Source of the DNA: Streptomyces filamentosus
Lineage (GTDB): Bacteria; Actinomycetota; Actinomycetes; Streptomycetales; Streptomycetaceae
Direction: 5' to 3'
DNA length: 64,000 nt
Assembly: GCF_014654895.1 (NCBI RefSeq)
Contig: NZ_BNBE01000004.1
Coordinates: 434,001 to 498,000, forward strand
In this document: piece by piece, positions 40,144-49,959 of the stretch
How the letters are laid out: every line of letters starts with the position of its first letter
How positions within the stretch are numbered: position 1 is the stretch's first letter
Position numbers and translations under genes: made by a program
Notes under the pieces: generated by a model
Databases searched by the model: none
Told to the model about the DNA's origin: nothing
Seen by the model: only the letters and a program-made list of their open reading frames with translations

Positions 40144-41167
40144 ATGTCCCTGCATCCCCGCCGCACCGTCCTGACCGCCGGCACCACCGCGCTGCTCGCC
40201 CTCGCCGCGACCGCCTGCGGCTCCGCCACGGCCGACGGGAAGGACCCGGGCAAGGTCCGGGTGCGGATCGCCTACCAGTCCGTCCCCAACGCCGACCTGG
40301 TCGTCAAGAACCAGCGGCTCCTGGAGAAGGCGCTGCCGGACGCCGAGGTCCGCTGGGTGCGCTTCGACTCGGGCGGCGACGTGAACACGGCCGTCATCGC
40401 GGGCGCGGTGGACCTGGGGCTCGTCGGGTCCAGTCCGGTCACCAAGGGGCTGTCGGCGCCGCTGGACATCCCGTACAAGGTGCTGTGGATCCACGACCTG
40501 ATCGGCGACAACGAGGCGCTCGTCGCGAAGAAGGAGATCGGTTCGGTGGCGGCGCTGAAGGGCCGGAAGGTGGCCACGCCGTTCGGGTCCACCGCGCACT
40601 ACTCGCTGCTCGCGGCGCTGGAGGCGGCCGGGCTCGGCGCCTCGGACGTGACGCTGGTCGACCTCCAGCCGCAGGACGCGCTCGCCGCCTGGCAGCGCGG
40701 CGACATCGACGCCGCCTACGTGTGGACGCCCAGCCTGACCGAGCTCCGCAAGACCGGGAAGGTGCTGGTCACCAGCCGGGAGATCGGGGCGGCGGGGAAG
40801 CCGACCGCCGACCTCGGCGTGGTGACGGACGCCTTCGCCGCCGCGCACCCCGAGGTGGTCGACGCCTGGCTGTCCGCCGAGGACCAGGCCGTGAAGCTGG
40901 CGAAGAGCGACCCGGCGAAGGCCGCGCGGGCGATCGGGGCGGAACTGAACCTGACGCCGGAACAGGCCCGCGCCCAGCTCTCGGAGCTGGTGCTGCTCAC
41001 CGCGAAGGAGCAGCAGGCGCCCGCGTACCTGGGGAAGCCCGGCGCGCCGGGGGCGCTGGCGGGGAACCTGCGGGACGCGGCGGTGTTCCTGCACGGGCAG
41101 AAGGCGGTCGACGCGGTGCCCGAGCGGTCCGTCTTCGAGAAGGCGCTCGCGGTCGAGGAGCTGTCCC

Positions 41168-41181
<14 letters not shown>
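40144..41181 (+). CDS. ssuA: Sulfonate ABC transporter substrate-binding lipoprotein
   Basis: This 345-residue lipoprotein starts MSLHPRRTVLTAG and has a lipobox LAATAC with Cys25. The periplasmic-binding fold of the SsuA/TauA class is seen in VRIAYQSVPNADLVVKNQRLLEKAL, LGLVGSSPVTKGLSAPLDIPYKVLWI, GRKVATPFGSTAHYSLLAAL and WQRGDIDAAYVWTPSL. GAGGAAGT precedes the start. It should be tethered outside and deliver organosulfonate or taurine to the permease. It overlaps ssuB by 14 bp. Confidence 0.92.
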
Positions 41182-42013
<832 letters not shown>

Positions 42014-42065
42014 GCCGGGGGTGCAGGTCGTCGTCGGCCCGGCGTCCGCACGGGGTCCGGCGGGT

Positions 42066-43922
42066 TCAGGTGTCGGTGCGGCGCAGGGCGAGGAGGGTGA
42101 CGTCGTCGGAGCGGTGGGGGCCGTCGAGGCGGGTCATCAGGGCGTCGGCGTACGCCTGGAGGCCGCCGTGGTCGCGGACGGCGGGGTGGTCGCGCAGGAC
42201 CTGCTCGGCGGCGTCGAGGAGGCGGGCGGCGTCCTCGTCGGGGTCGGTGTCGCGGCGTTCGACCAGGCCGTCGGAGTAGAACAGGACGATGTCGTCCGGG
42301 GCGAGCGGGGTCTCGGCGGCGGCGTACGACTGGCCGGGGAGGACGCCGAGGGTGAGGCCGGGGCCGCCGGGCGGGGCGGGGAGGAGGGCGGCGCGGCCGG
42401 CGCGGAGGAGGACCGGCAGGGGGTGTCCCGCGCAGGTCCAGCGGAGCACGCGGCGTTCGGGGTGGTAGCGGGCGATGACGGCGGTGGCGGTGGATTCGAT
42501 GCCGTCGTCGCAGGCCATGTCGTTGAGCCAGTGGGTGAGGCTTTCGACGGGGGCGTCGGTGTAGGCGAGTCCGGCGAGGGCGTAGCGGAGCTTGGCCATG
42601 AGGGTGACGGCTTCCAGGCCGTGGCCGCGGGCGTCGCCGAGGGCGAGCAGGAGCCGGCCGCCGGGCAGCCGGCGCGCCTTGTACCAGTCTCCGCCGACGC
42701 CGGAGCCGGTGGAGTCGGGGCGGTAGACGGCGGCGGTGTCGATGCCGTAGGGGGCGAGGGCGCCCGAGGAGCGGGGCAGGACGGCGTCGCGGAGGGCGCC
42801 GGCGAGTTCGCCGAGGGCCTCGGCGCGGGCGCGCTGGCGTCGGGCCTCGGCCCCTGCGGCCTCGGCGAGGGCGCGGCGGCGGGTGTCGTCGGTGATGTCG
42901 ACGAGGACGGCGCGGACGGCCCAGACGGGTCCGCCGCGGGGCCGGACGGGTTCGGCGACGACCCTGATGACCCGCTCGTGGCTTCCCTTGAGGCGCAGGG
43001 CGCACTCGGAACGGCGCTTGCGGAGGAAGACCTCGTAGAGGAGGCGGTAGAGCTCGGGGAGGCTCGCGGGGGCGAGGAGGTCGGCGAGGCCGAGGAGGTC
43101 GGCGGGGGCGGGGACGCCGGGGGCGAGGCCGAGGACGTGGCCGAAGCCGAGGGAGGGGGCGACGGTGCCGTCGGCGACGTTCCACTCGGCCCAGCAGGTG
43201 CGGACGAGCTTCTGCGCGGCGACGGCCATCCGGACGCGGTGGCCCGGTTCCCAGGTGACGAGGAGGTGGTCGCCGCAGGGGGCCACGACGACGTCGTTGC
43301 TCAGCCGGGCCGGGGGGCCTCCGGCCCGGGGGATGAACCACTCCACGATCTCGGGGCCCTGGGGCACCCGTTCGTGGTGGGCGTCGGCGAGCATGCGGGG
43401 CAGGCCGGTCTCCTCCAGGACGGGGAAGCGGTCGAAGAGCCGGACCGGGCCGGACCAGCGGGGCACCGACGCGGCCGGGACGTGGGCGCGTGAGTAGGCG
43501 ACGGCGCGGGTGTTCTGGGTGAGGTAGAGGAAGTCGGTGATGCGGCCGTCCGCGTCCAGGAGGGGCGCGACGAGGAGCGCGGCCATGGGGAGGGCGTCGA
43601 GGAGTTCCTGGACGGCGGCGGGAACGGGGGCGGGCGGGACGGGCGCCGGAGCGTCGGAGTCGTGCGGCCGGGGGCGGTGGGTCAGGGCGTAGACCCCGAT
43701 GCGGTCGCGCTGGGCGGCGAGGAGCTCACGGAGGGCCTGGTGGTCCAGGGCCGCCCGGGAGGGCTGCCCGGCGGAGGCCCGCGGGGCCGGGCCCCGCCCC
43801 GCGGAGTCCTGCGCCGCGGAGCCCTGCGCCATGGAGCCCCGCCCCGCGGAGCCCTGCCCCGTGGAAGCCCGGTCGGCGGAGCCCCGGTCGGTGGGGTCCT
43901 GTCCGCTGGGGGCGTGCTCCAT
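42066..43922 (-). CDS. PAS domain-containing SpoIIE/PP2C-type serine phosphatase
   Basis: This 618-residue protein has an N-terminal pentapeptide-repeat tail (about 8-60), a first PAS-like domain (ALPMAALLVAPLLDADGRITDF, near 100) and a second one before residue 370 with VRAVLVDITDDTRRR. A short coiled coil leads into the PP2C-type SpoIIE phosphatase domain with GGDWYKARRLPGGRLLLALGDARGHG and FYSDGLVERR, where the Asp residues bind manganese. Such proteins dephosphorylate anti-sigma-factor antagonists. No anti-sigma or antagonist gene is adjacent. The ATG at 43922 has GGAAAGG upstream. It is divergent from the PIG-L operon. Confidence 0.92.
   Translation of the reverse strand: MEHAPSGQDPTDRGSADRASTGQGSAGRGSMAQGSAAQDSAGRGPAPRASAGQPSRAALDHQALRELLAAQRDRIGVYALTHRPRPHDSDAPAPVPPAPVPAAVQELLDALPMAALLVAPLLDADGRITDFLYLTQNTRAVAYSRAHVPAASVPRWSGPVRLFDRFPVLEETGLPRMLADAHHERVPQGPEIVEWFIPRAGGPPARLSNDVVVAPCGDHLLVTWEPGHRVRMAVAAQKLVRTCWAEWNVADGTVAPSLGFGHVLGLAPGVPAPADLLGLADLLAPASLPELYRLLYEVFLRKRRSECALRLKGSHERVIRVVAEPVRPRGGPVWAVRAVLVDITDDTRRRALAEAAGAEARRQRARAEALGELAGALRDAVLPRSSGALAPYGIDTAAVYRPDSTGSGVGGDWYKARRLPGGRLLLALGDARGHGLEAVTLMAKLRYALAGLAYTDAPVESLTHWLNDMACDDGIESTATAVIARYHPERRVLRWTCAGHPLPVLLRAGRAALLPAPPGGPGLTLGVLPGQSYAAAETPLAPDDIVLFYSDGLVERRDTDPDEDAARLLDAAEQVLRDHPAVRDHGGLQAYADALMTRLDGPHRSDDVTLLALRRTDT
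43771..43905. repeat. 15-bp tandem repeat encoding pentapeptides in the phosphatase N-terminus
   Basis: Nine successive 15-bp units of the form GCGGAGCCCTGCGCC encode pentapeptides such as AQGSA, GRGSM and DRGSA. The units diverge only at a few positions, which suggests recent expansion. Because 15 is a multiple of three, unit number can change without a frameshift. Confidence 0.88.
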
Positions 43923-44056
43923 GGGCGGGCCTTTCCGGGGAGACGGGCGGGGAGGGGAAGGGAGGGCCGTGGGCTCCCCCGCCGGGCCGGAGAGCCGTAC
44001 CGCAAGGGGATTCCGGCCCGCTGTAGAGACCGAGATCACACTGTAACGTGCACCAT

Positions 44057-45157
44057 ATGTCCGAAATATTCGATTCCTCGGAGGCGACCGACCCGGGAGG
44101 CGCCGTTCCCGTCCCCCTCGCCGGGACGCACGTCCTCCTCGGCGAACGGGACCCCGGGACCGCCGAGCGGCTCGCCGCGGCCCTGCGCGAGCACGGCGCA
44201 TCCTCGGTGCACGTGGTCGACTCGCCGGAGGCGTTCCTGCGTGCGGGCGGCGCCCCGCCCGCACCCGTGCGCTTCTGGGACGCGGCCGTGTGGTACAGCG
44301 GCTTCGGCGGGGGCGAGGGCTCACTGGGCCCGTTCCTGGAGGAATGGCGGGCCCGGCACCCCGGGATCCCCGTGGTCGTCACCGACGACGCGCCCAGCGC
44401 CCGGCTGGCGGTCGCCGCCCTGCGCGGCCGGGCCGCCGACCTGGTCGAGCGCTCCGACCCGGACGGGCTGGCGGTGGCCGTCGCCCGGGCCGTCGCGGAG
44501 CGGGCCGACCCGCTCGGCGTCGAGGGCTCCGGACAGGGCTCCCTGCGCATGCTGGTGGTCGGCGCCCACCCCGACGACGTCGAGATCGGCCTGGGCGGCA
44601 CCATCCACCGCCGGGCGCACAGCGGCTGGGAGGTCACCGTCCTCACCATGTCCGGCGGCGGGAACGGCGGCGACCCCGCGCTGCGCCGGAAGGAGGCGCA
44701 CCGCGCCGCCGAGGTGCTGGGCGCCCGGCTCCTCATGGAGGACCTGCCGGACGGGTCCATGGCGGACGACCGGAGCACCGTGGAGGCCGTCGAGCGGGTG
44801 GTCGCCGAGGTCGCGCCGGACGTGGTCGTCGTCCACTCCGAGAGCGACACCCACCAGGACCACCGGGCCGTGCACCGGGCCACGCTCGTGGCCTGCCGCA
44901 AGGTGGCCCGGCTGGCCTGCTACCAGTCGCCCTCCGCGACGGTGGCCTACCGGCCGAACCGGTTCATCGAACTGAGCGAGGTCGACGTGGAGGCCAAGCT
45001 CGCCGCCATCGCCGCGCACCACTCGCAGGCCGCGAGCCGCTGGTACCTCGACGAGGACCTGCTGCGCTCCACCGCCCGGTACTGGGGCCGCTTCTCCCAG
45101 ACCCGCTACGCCGAACCCCTGGAGCTCGTCCATGAACGCAACCCCCTCCTCTTCTGA
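44057..45157 (+). CDS. PIG-L (LmbE-like) deacetylase with N-terminal receiver-like domain
   Basis: This 366-residue protein begins at the ATG at 44057. Residues 15-150 resemble a response-regulator receiver fold (HVLLGERDPGTAERLAAALREHG, PVVVTDDAPSARLAVAALRGRAADLVE), but the phospho-acceptor region is degenerate. From about 168 a PIG-L domain follows with AHPDDVEIGLGG (His171, Asp173 and Asp174, zinc and catalytic residues) and HQDHRAVH. The family removes N-acetyl groups from GlcNAc-type sugars (GlcNAc-PI, mycothiol, lipid carriers). It is first in a five-gene operon and overlaps the ATP-grasp gene by 26 bp. Fusion of a receiver-like domain to PIG-L is unusual. Confidence 0.88.
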   Translation: MSEIFDSSEATDPGGAVPVPLAGTHVLLGERDPGTAERLAAALREHGASSVHVVDSPEAFLRAGGAPPAPVRFWDAAVWYSGFGGGEGSLGPFLEEWRARHPGIPVVVTDDAPSARLAVAALRGRAADLVERSDPDGLAVAVARAVAERADPLGVEGSGQGSLRMLVVGAHPDDVEIGLGGTIHRRAHSGWEVTVLTMSGGGNGGDPALRRKEAHRAAEVLGARLLMEDLPDGSMADDRSTVEAVERVVAEVAPDVVVVHSESDTHQDHRAVHRATLVACRKVARLACYQSPSATVAYRPNRFIELSEVDVEAKLAAIAAHHSQAASRWYLDEDLLRSTARYWGRFSQTRYAEPLELVHERNPLLF

Positions 45158-46205
45158 GCCCGAGCTCTCGCGGCCCCTCGGCCGGCCGCCCCGGGTGCTG
45201 GTCACGGGCGCGGGCGGGCCGTCCGGGGTGTGCTTCCTGCGGGCGCTCGACGGGGCGGCCGAGCGGTACGCGGCCGACCTCGACCCCAACGGGGCGGGCC
45301 TGTACCTCGTGCCGCGCGCCTACCGGATGCTGCTGCCGCCCGGCGACGCCCCCGGCTACGCCGAGGCCGTGCTGCGGCTGTGCGAGCGGCACGCGATCGA
45401 CGTCCTGGTGCCGACCGTGGACGTGGAACTGGTGGCGCTGGCCCGCGCGCGGGGTGCCTTCGACGCCGCCGGCGTCCGGGTGCTGGTCTCCCCCGCCGAG
45501 GCGCTGGAGAACTGCCTGGACAAGTGGCGGCTCGCCGAGGCGTGCCAGGGGGCGGTACGGCTCCCGGACACGCGGCTCGTCGGTTCCCCGGGGCCCGTCG
45601 AGCCGGTGGGCGGCTTCCCCGCTATCGCCAAGCCGCGCAGCGGCTCCGGCTCGCGCGGCATCGTGCTCGTCCGCTCCGCGACCGAGGTCGCCGGGCTCCC
45701 GCAGGACGGCACGTACCTCCTCCAGGAGTTCCTGCCGGGCACCGAGTACTCCGTCGACGTGCTCACCGACGGCGACGGCCGGGTCGTGGCCGCGGTGCCG
45801 CGCGCCCGGGACAAGACCGACTCCGGCATCGTCGTCGCCGGCCGCGTCCTCGACCTGCCGGAGCTGGCCGGCCTCGCCGAGGACACCGTCCGCACCCTCG
45901 GGCTGCGCGGGGTGCTCAACGTGCAGGTCCGCGAGGACCGCTCGGGCAAGGCGGCGCTCCTGGAGGTCAACCCCCGGCCGCCGGGCGGCCTCTCCCTGTC
46001 GGTCGCCGCCGGGGTGGACATGCCGCGGTGGGCGGTCGCCGCGCTGCTCGGCGTCCCGCTGCCGGAGCGGATCGCGCACCGCGAGACCGCCGTCGTCCGG
46101 CACTGGCAGGACGTGGTGCTCGCCCCGCGCGAGCTGGGCGACCTCGGCGACGTCACCGAGGCCGTCCGGCCGGGCGGCGAGGAGGACCGGGAGGCGGCGG
46201 CGTGA
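45132..46205 (+). CDS. ATP-grasp domain protein
   Basis: This 357-residue enzyme has an N-terminal Rossmann-like pre-ATP-grasp domain (RVLVTGAGGPSGVCFLRAL) and an ATP-grasp fold with PAIAKPRSGSGSRGIVLV, YLLQEFLPGTEYSVDVL and ALLEVNPRPPGG (the Glu and Asn that bind magnesium). It belongs to the CarB-like/carboxylate-amine ligase group, which activates a carboxylate as acyl phosphate and joins it to an amine or thiol. The ATG lies within the PIG-L gene, so the genes are coupled. A neighbouring deacetylase that would expose a free amine suggests the ligase acylates it, but that is inference. Confidence 0.9.
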   Translation: MNATPSSSEPELSRPLGRPPRVLVTGAGGPSGVCFLRALDGAAERYAADLDPNGAGLYLVPRAYRMLLPPGDAPGYAEAVLRLCERHAIDVLVPTVDVELVALARARGAFDAAGVRVLVSPAEALENCLDKWRLAEACQGAVRLPDTRLVGSPGPVEPVGGFPAIAKPRSGSGSRGIVLVRSATEVAGLPQDGTYLLQEFLPGTEYSVDVLTDGDGRVVAAVPRARDKTDSGIVVAGRVLDLPELAGLAEDTVRTLGLRGVLNVQVREDRSGKAALLEVNPRPPGGLSLSVAAGVDMPRWAVAALLGVPLPERIAHRETAVVRHWQDVVLAPRELGDLGDVTEAVRPGGEEDREAAA

Positions 46206-46963
46206 CCGGCGCGGAGGAGGACGGGCCGGGACCGGGCCCGCTGCGCACCGACCTCCACGCGCACACCGACTTCTCCGACGGGCGCGACCCCCTCGGCGTC
46301 GTCGTGAAGGCCGCCGAGGCCGCCGGGCTCACCACGCTCGTCCTCACCGACCACGTCCGCGCCGACACCACCTACCTCCCGGGGTACGTCGCGGCCGTCC
46401 GCGCCGCACAGTCCTCGACGCCCGTGCGGCTGGTGTGCGGCGTGGAGGCGAAGATCCTCGACACCGAGGGCCGGATCGACCTGCCCGGGGACCTGACGGG
46501 GATCGAGCACGTCGCGCTGGCCGACCACCGCTTCCCGCTGCCCGACGGGCCCGCCCACCCCGACGCCGTACGGGCGCTGCTCGACGAGGGGCGGCTCGCG
46601 CCGGACGAGGCGCTGCGGCTGCTGGTCCTCGCGACGGCGCGGGCGGTGGAGCGGGTGCCGGAGGGTCGGACCGCGCACGTGGCGCACCTGTTCAGCGTGC
46701 TGCCGAAGACCGGGCTCGACGAGTCCGGGGTCGACGCGGAGCTGCTGGAGCCGCTGGTCCGGGCCTGCCGCGCGCACGGCACCGCCGTCGAGCTGAACGA
46801 GAAGTGGCGGTGCCCCTCGGTCCGTACGGCCCGGCTGCTGCACCGGGCCGGGGTGCACCTCGCGGCCGGCAGCGACGCCCACCGGGCCGAGGCGGTCGGC
46901 CGCTTCCCCTGGGTGTCCGGGGCGCTCGCCAAGGCCACGACGGAGGCCCCGTGGACGTCCTGA
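46202..46963 (+). CDS. PHP domain metal-dependent phosphoesterase
   Basis: This 253-residue PHP-fold protein has metal-binding DLHAHTDFSDG (17-27), LVLTDHVRADT, CGVEAKI, AHVAHLFSVLP and the C-terminal GSDAHR. It resembles histidinol phosphatase and other stand-alone PHP hydrolases that use three metal ions to cleave phosphomonoesters. There is no polymerase or helicase domain. The GTG start overlaps the ATP-grasp stop (GTGA). In this operon it probably removes phosphate from a sugar or glycan intermediate. Confidence 0.9.
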   Translation: MTGAEEDGPGPGPLRTDLHAHTDFSDGRDPLGVVVKAAEAAGLTTLVLTDHVRADTTYLPGYVAAVRAAQSSTPVRLVCGVEAKILDTEGRIDLPGDLTGIEHVALADHRFPLPDGPAHPDAVRALLDEGRLAPDEALRLLVLATARAVERVPEGRTAHVAHLFSVLPKTGLDESGVDAELLEPLVRACRAHGTAVELNEKWRCPSVRTARLLHRAGVHLAAGSDAHRAEAVGRFPWVSGALAKATTEAPWTS

Positions 46964-48444
46964 ACCAGATCCTCCACGTCGTCGCGACCGTCCTCGTCCT
47001 CCTCGGCGCGGTGCCGCTCGTGGTGGCGGTGCTCCAGTTCCTGCTGGTCGGCCTCCAGAGGTTCCGGCACCTGTACGTGGACCGGCCGCCGCACCTGCCG
47101 AGGACCGCCGTCCTCATCCCCGCCTGGAACGAGGCGCCGGTCCTCACGGCCTCGGTCGAGGGGCTCCTCGCCATGCGCTATCCGGAGGACCGGCTCCGGG
47201 TGGTCGTCGTGGACGACGCCAGCACGGACGGGACCCCCGGGGTGATGCGGGAGCTGACGGCCCGCCACCCGGGCCGGGTCGTGCACCTGCGCCGGGAGGA
47301 CGGCGGCCAGGGCAAGGCGCACACCCTCAACCACGGCCTCGCCCACGTCCTCGGCGACGACTGGGCCGAGGCCGTGCTCGTCATGGACGCCGACGTCGTC
47401 TTCGACCGCGACGCCCTGCTGCGGATGGCCCGCCACCTCGCCGACCCGGAGGTCGGCGCCGTCACCGCGTACATCAAGGAGGGCAGCGGGAAGCAGGGCA
47501 ACTACCTGACCCGCTACATCGCCTTCGAGTACATCACCGCCCAGGCCGCCGCCCGGCGCGCGCAGAACGTCCTCGGCGTCGTCGCCTGTCTGGCCGGCGG
47601 GGCGCAGCTGCACAGCCGGGAGAGCCTGGAGGCGATCGGCGGCCGGATCGACACGACCACCCTGGCCGAGGACACCGTCACCACCTTCGAGACCCAGCTG
47701 GCCGGCCGCCGGGTCGTCTTCGACGGGTACGCCACGGTGCTCGCCGAGGAGCCGGGCGACCTGGCCGGGCTGTGGAAGCAGCGGCTGCGCTGGGCGCGGG
47801 GCAACCTCCAGGTCAGCCACCGCTACCGGCACCTGTGGTTCCGTCCCTGGAAGCGGCGGGAGGGACACCGGCTCGGATCGGTGTTCTTCGGCCTGATCTG
47901 GTACTCGCTCCTGGCGACCCCGGTGCTGCTCACGGTCTGCTCGGCCTCGCTGCTCTACCTCTACTTCACCGACTCCGGCCGCTCGTGGGAGCTCTTCCGC
48001 TGGCTGTGGGTGATCAACCTGGTCTGCTACCTGCTGATCATCCTGATGTCGGCGGCCGTCGACGGGAGCACCTTCCGGCGCTGCTGGCGCGAGGCGCTGG
48101 TCTATCCCGGGATCGTCTCGGCCCTGATCCTCGTGCTCACCGCCTTCCCCGGGTACTTCCTGCCGCTGCTCGAACGGCACGGGTGGCTCGCGGAGGACGG
48201 CTCGCCGCGCCTCCTGATGGTCGTGGTCTACGCCTGGCTGGGCCTGGCCCTCCCGCTCGCCTGGCTCGCGAAGCTCCTCACGGGCACCAGGTTCCGTTTC
48301 CTCGCCCCCGTGCTGCTGCACCTGGTGGGGTACGGCTCGCTGCTCGCCGCCTGTCTGGTGGCGGCCTGGGTCCAGGAGCGCAGGAAGAAGGAGCTGAAGT
48401 GGGACAAGACGGAGAAGACCGGGAAGGTGGCGGCGGGACGATGA
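46951..48444 (+). CDS. Processive-type membrane glycosyltransferase, family GT2
   Basis: This 497-residue protein has an N-terminal membrane helix (ILHVVATVLVLLGAVPLVVAV), the GT-A domain with VVVDDASTDGT, MDADVVF (DxD), AEDTVTTFE and QRLRWARG (QxxRW), and four C-terminal helices (LIWYSLLATPVLLTV, then LVCYLLIILMSA and others). This arrangement is that of the chitin, hyaluronan and cellulose synthase group, which polymerise a sugar and export it. The GTG at 46951 overlaps the PHP gene by 13 bp. No cyclic-di-GMP PilZ domain is present. It is the likely assembly enzyme of this locus. Confidence 0.92.
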   Translation: MDVLNQILHVVATVLVLLGAVPLVVAVLQFLLVGLQRFRHLYVDRPPHLPRTAVLIPAWNEAPVLTASVEGLLAMRYPEDRLRVVVVDDASTDGTPGVMRELTARHPGRVVHLRREDGGQGKAHTLNHGLAHVLGDDWAEAVLVMDADVVFDRDALLRMARHLADPEVGAVTAYIKEGSGKQGNYLTRYIAFEYITAQAAARRAQNVLGVVACLAGGAQLHSRESLEAIGGRIDTTTLAEDTVTTFETQLAGRRVVFDGYATVLAEEPGDLAGLWKQRLRWARGNLQVSHRYRHLWFRPWKRREGHRLGSVFFGLIWYSLLATPVLLTVCSASLLYLYFTDSGRSWELFRWLWVINLVCYLLIILMSAAVDGSTFRRCWREALVYPGIVSALILVLTAFPGYFLPLLERHGWLAEDGSPRLLMVVVYAWLGLALPLAWLAKLLTGTRFRFLAPVLLHLVGYGSLLAACLVAAWVQERRKKELKWDKTEKTGKVAAGR

Positions 48445-48680
48445 CACCGGAGGGCACCGCCCCGGGGACCGGACCCGGCCCCGGTTCCGATTTCGGTTCC
48501 GGTCCCGGTTCCGGCTCCGGTTCCGGCTCCGGCTCCGGCTCCGGCGAGGAGCTGCGGCGGCACGTCGAGGAACTGACCGGCGACGACCGGCGGCGGGACC
48601 GGCAGCTCTTCTGGACCGAGCTGCTGGTGGTCCTGGTCGTGGCCGCCGCCCTCACGGCCCGCGAGCTCTGGCTCACCTGA
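48441..48680 (+). CDS. Small membrane protein with Gly-Ser linker
   Basis: This 79-residue protein overlaps the GT2 stop by four bases. Residues 8-37 are a Gly/Ser/Pro repeat from a 6-bp DNA repeat (48480-48545), followed by an acidic/basic helix (EELRRHVEELTGDDRRRDRQ) and one membrane segment (FWTELLVVLVVAAALTARELW). I do not recognise it. Position and coupling suggest an accessory subunit of the glycosyltransferase, like small partners of other synthases. Confidence 0.7.
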   Translation: MTPEGTAPGTGPGPGSDFGSGPGSGSGSGSGSGSGEELRRHVEELTGDDRRRDRQLFWTELLVVLVVAAALTARELWLT

Positions 48681-48695
48681 CCCGCGCCCGGGTCA
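48678..48695. terminator. Hairpin shared by two convergent stop codons
   Basis: TGACCCG (48678-48684), loop CGCC, CGGGTCA (48689-48695). The arms contain the TGA of the small membrane gene and the reverse-complement TGA of the lipoprotein gene. It is a compact possible bidirectional terminator. Confidence 0.6.
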
Positions 48696-49949
48696 CTCCG
48701 GGAGGAACGGATCGGCCCCCAGTGCGGCGAGCGCGAACCAGGCCGTCGTACCGGTGTGCAGACTGGCGTACAGCGTGTCGCCGTCTCCGGTGCGGAGCCC
48801 GTCCGAGGAGGCGGCGACGATGCCGTACCCGTCGGCGTTCGGGGCGTGGGCCTGGGCCGCGCGGAGGGTCGCGAGGAACCGGTCGGCCTCCTCCCGGTCT
48901 CCGTCGCCGCCCCGGCGGCGGAGGGCCGCCGCCAGGTGGGCGGTGCCCTCGAACCAGACCTTGGAGGTGTCGGCGTCGCTGACCGACACCCCGCTGAAGC
49001 CGCCGTCCTCGGCGGCCAGGTGGGTGAGGGCCCAGTCCAGCGATCCGGCGTGCCGGGCGTCGCCGGTCGCCAGGTAGGACCAGCTCTGCGGGTCCTCCGG
49101 GACCGGGGAGCGGTTGACGGTGGCGCCGTCGGTGCCGGTGCCGGTCCAGAAGGCGGGGCCGTCCTCGTTCCACAGGGCGTCGAGGAAGCCGGTCGCGACC
49201 GCCGCCCGGTCGGCCCACGCCCGGTCCCCCGTGACGTCGGCGAGCCGGCCGAAGAAGGCGGCGACGTCGATGTTGTGCTCGGTGGACTTCCAGGTGAGGG
49301 CGGGGCCGGAGGCGGGGAGGCCGCCGGTGTGGCCGGGGATGCCGGTGGCGGAGGCGGTGCGGTCCTGGATCCAGTCGGCCAGCCGCAGCGCACCGGCCCG
49401 GTACCGGGCCCCGTCCGTGGCCCGGTGGACGTGGAGGAGGGCCAGACCGGTCCATGCCTGCGCGCCGGTGAAGGAGTCGGCGGCGGCGACGGCCGGCAGT
49501 CCGTCCGCCCCGGTGACCTTCCCGGAGGCGTACGACTGGCGGATCCGGCCGTCGCCCGCGGGGTCGCCGTCCTGGAGGGCGAGCAGGGTCCCGGCGAGGG
49601 CGCCGGCCCGCCGCAGGTCGGCGTCGGTGCCCCGGGCGCAGTAGGCGATGACGGTGAGGGCGACGTCGTAGGTGAAGGCGACGGTGGAGTGGTGGGTCTC
49701 CATCCAGCCGCCGGTGTAGCTGCGCGGCAGTCCCTGCCGGGTGCCGCCCGCCGCCTCGTCGACCCGGCGGTCGAGGAAGGTGTACGCGCGGGCGACCGCC
49801 TCCTCCTCATCCACGCCGGTCTCCGCGCCCGGCCCGGCCGGTTCCGCCCGTGCGCAGCCGCCGAGCGCCACCACCGCCGCGCCGCCCGTCAGCGCCGCCG
49901 TGAACGCGCGGCGGCTCACCGGTCCGCGCAGGTCCTCCGAAATACCCAT
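48693..49949 (-). CDS. Tat-exported lipoprotein with alpha/alpha-toroid glycosidase-like fold
   Basis: This 418-residue protein has a twin-arginine signal (SRRAF at 12-16) and a lipobox VALGGC with Cys32. The rest consists of repeated helical hairpins with a conserved aromatic pattern (YTFLDRRVDEA, TGAQAWTGLALLHVHRAT, EHNIDVAAFFGRLADVTG, SLDWALTHLAAEDGG, WFEGTAHLAAALRRRGG), typical of (alpha/alpha)6 barrel proteins such as glycoside hydrolases and lyases. It faces the PIG-L/GT2 operon convergently with 12 bases between stops. If functionally linked, it could trim or modify the polymer outside the cell. No family name is assigned. Confidence 0.75.
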   Translation of the reverse strand: MGISEDLRGPVSRRAFTAALTGGAAVVALGGCARAEPAGPGAETGVDEEEAVARAYTFLDRRVDEAAGGTRQGLPRSYTGGWMETHHSTVAFTYDVALTVIAYCARGTDADLRRAGALAGTLLALQDGDPAGDGRIRQSYASGKVTGADGLPAVAAADSFTGAQAWTGLALLHVHRATDGARYRAGALRLADWIQDRTASATGIPGHTGGLPASGPALTWKSTEHNIDVAAFFGRLADVTGDRAWADRAAVATGFLDALWNEDGPAFWTGTGTDGATVNRSPVPEDPQSWSYLATGDARHAGSLDWALTHLAAEDGGFSGVSVSDADTSKVWFEGTAHLAAALRRRGGDGDREEADRFLATLRAAQAHAPNADGYGIVAASSDGLRTGDGDTLYASLHTGTTAWFALAALGADPFLPE

Positions 49950-49959
49950 GCCCCTTCAC

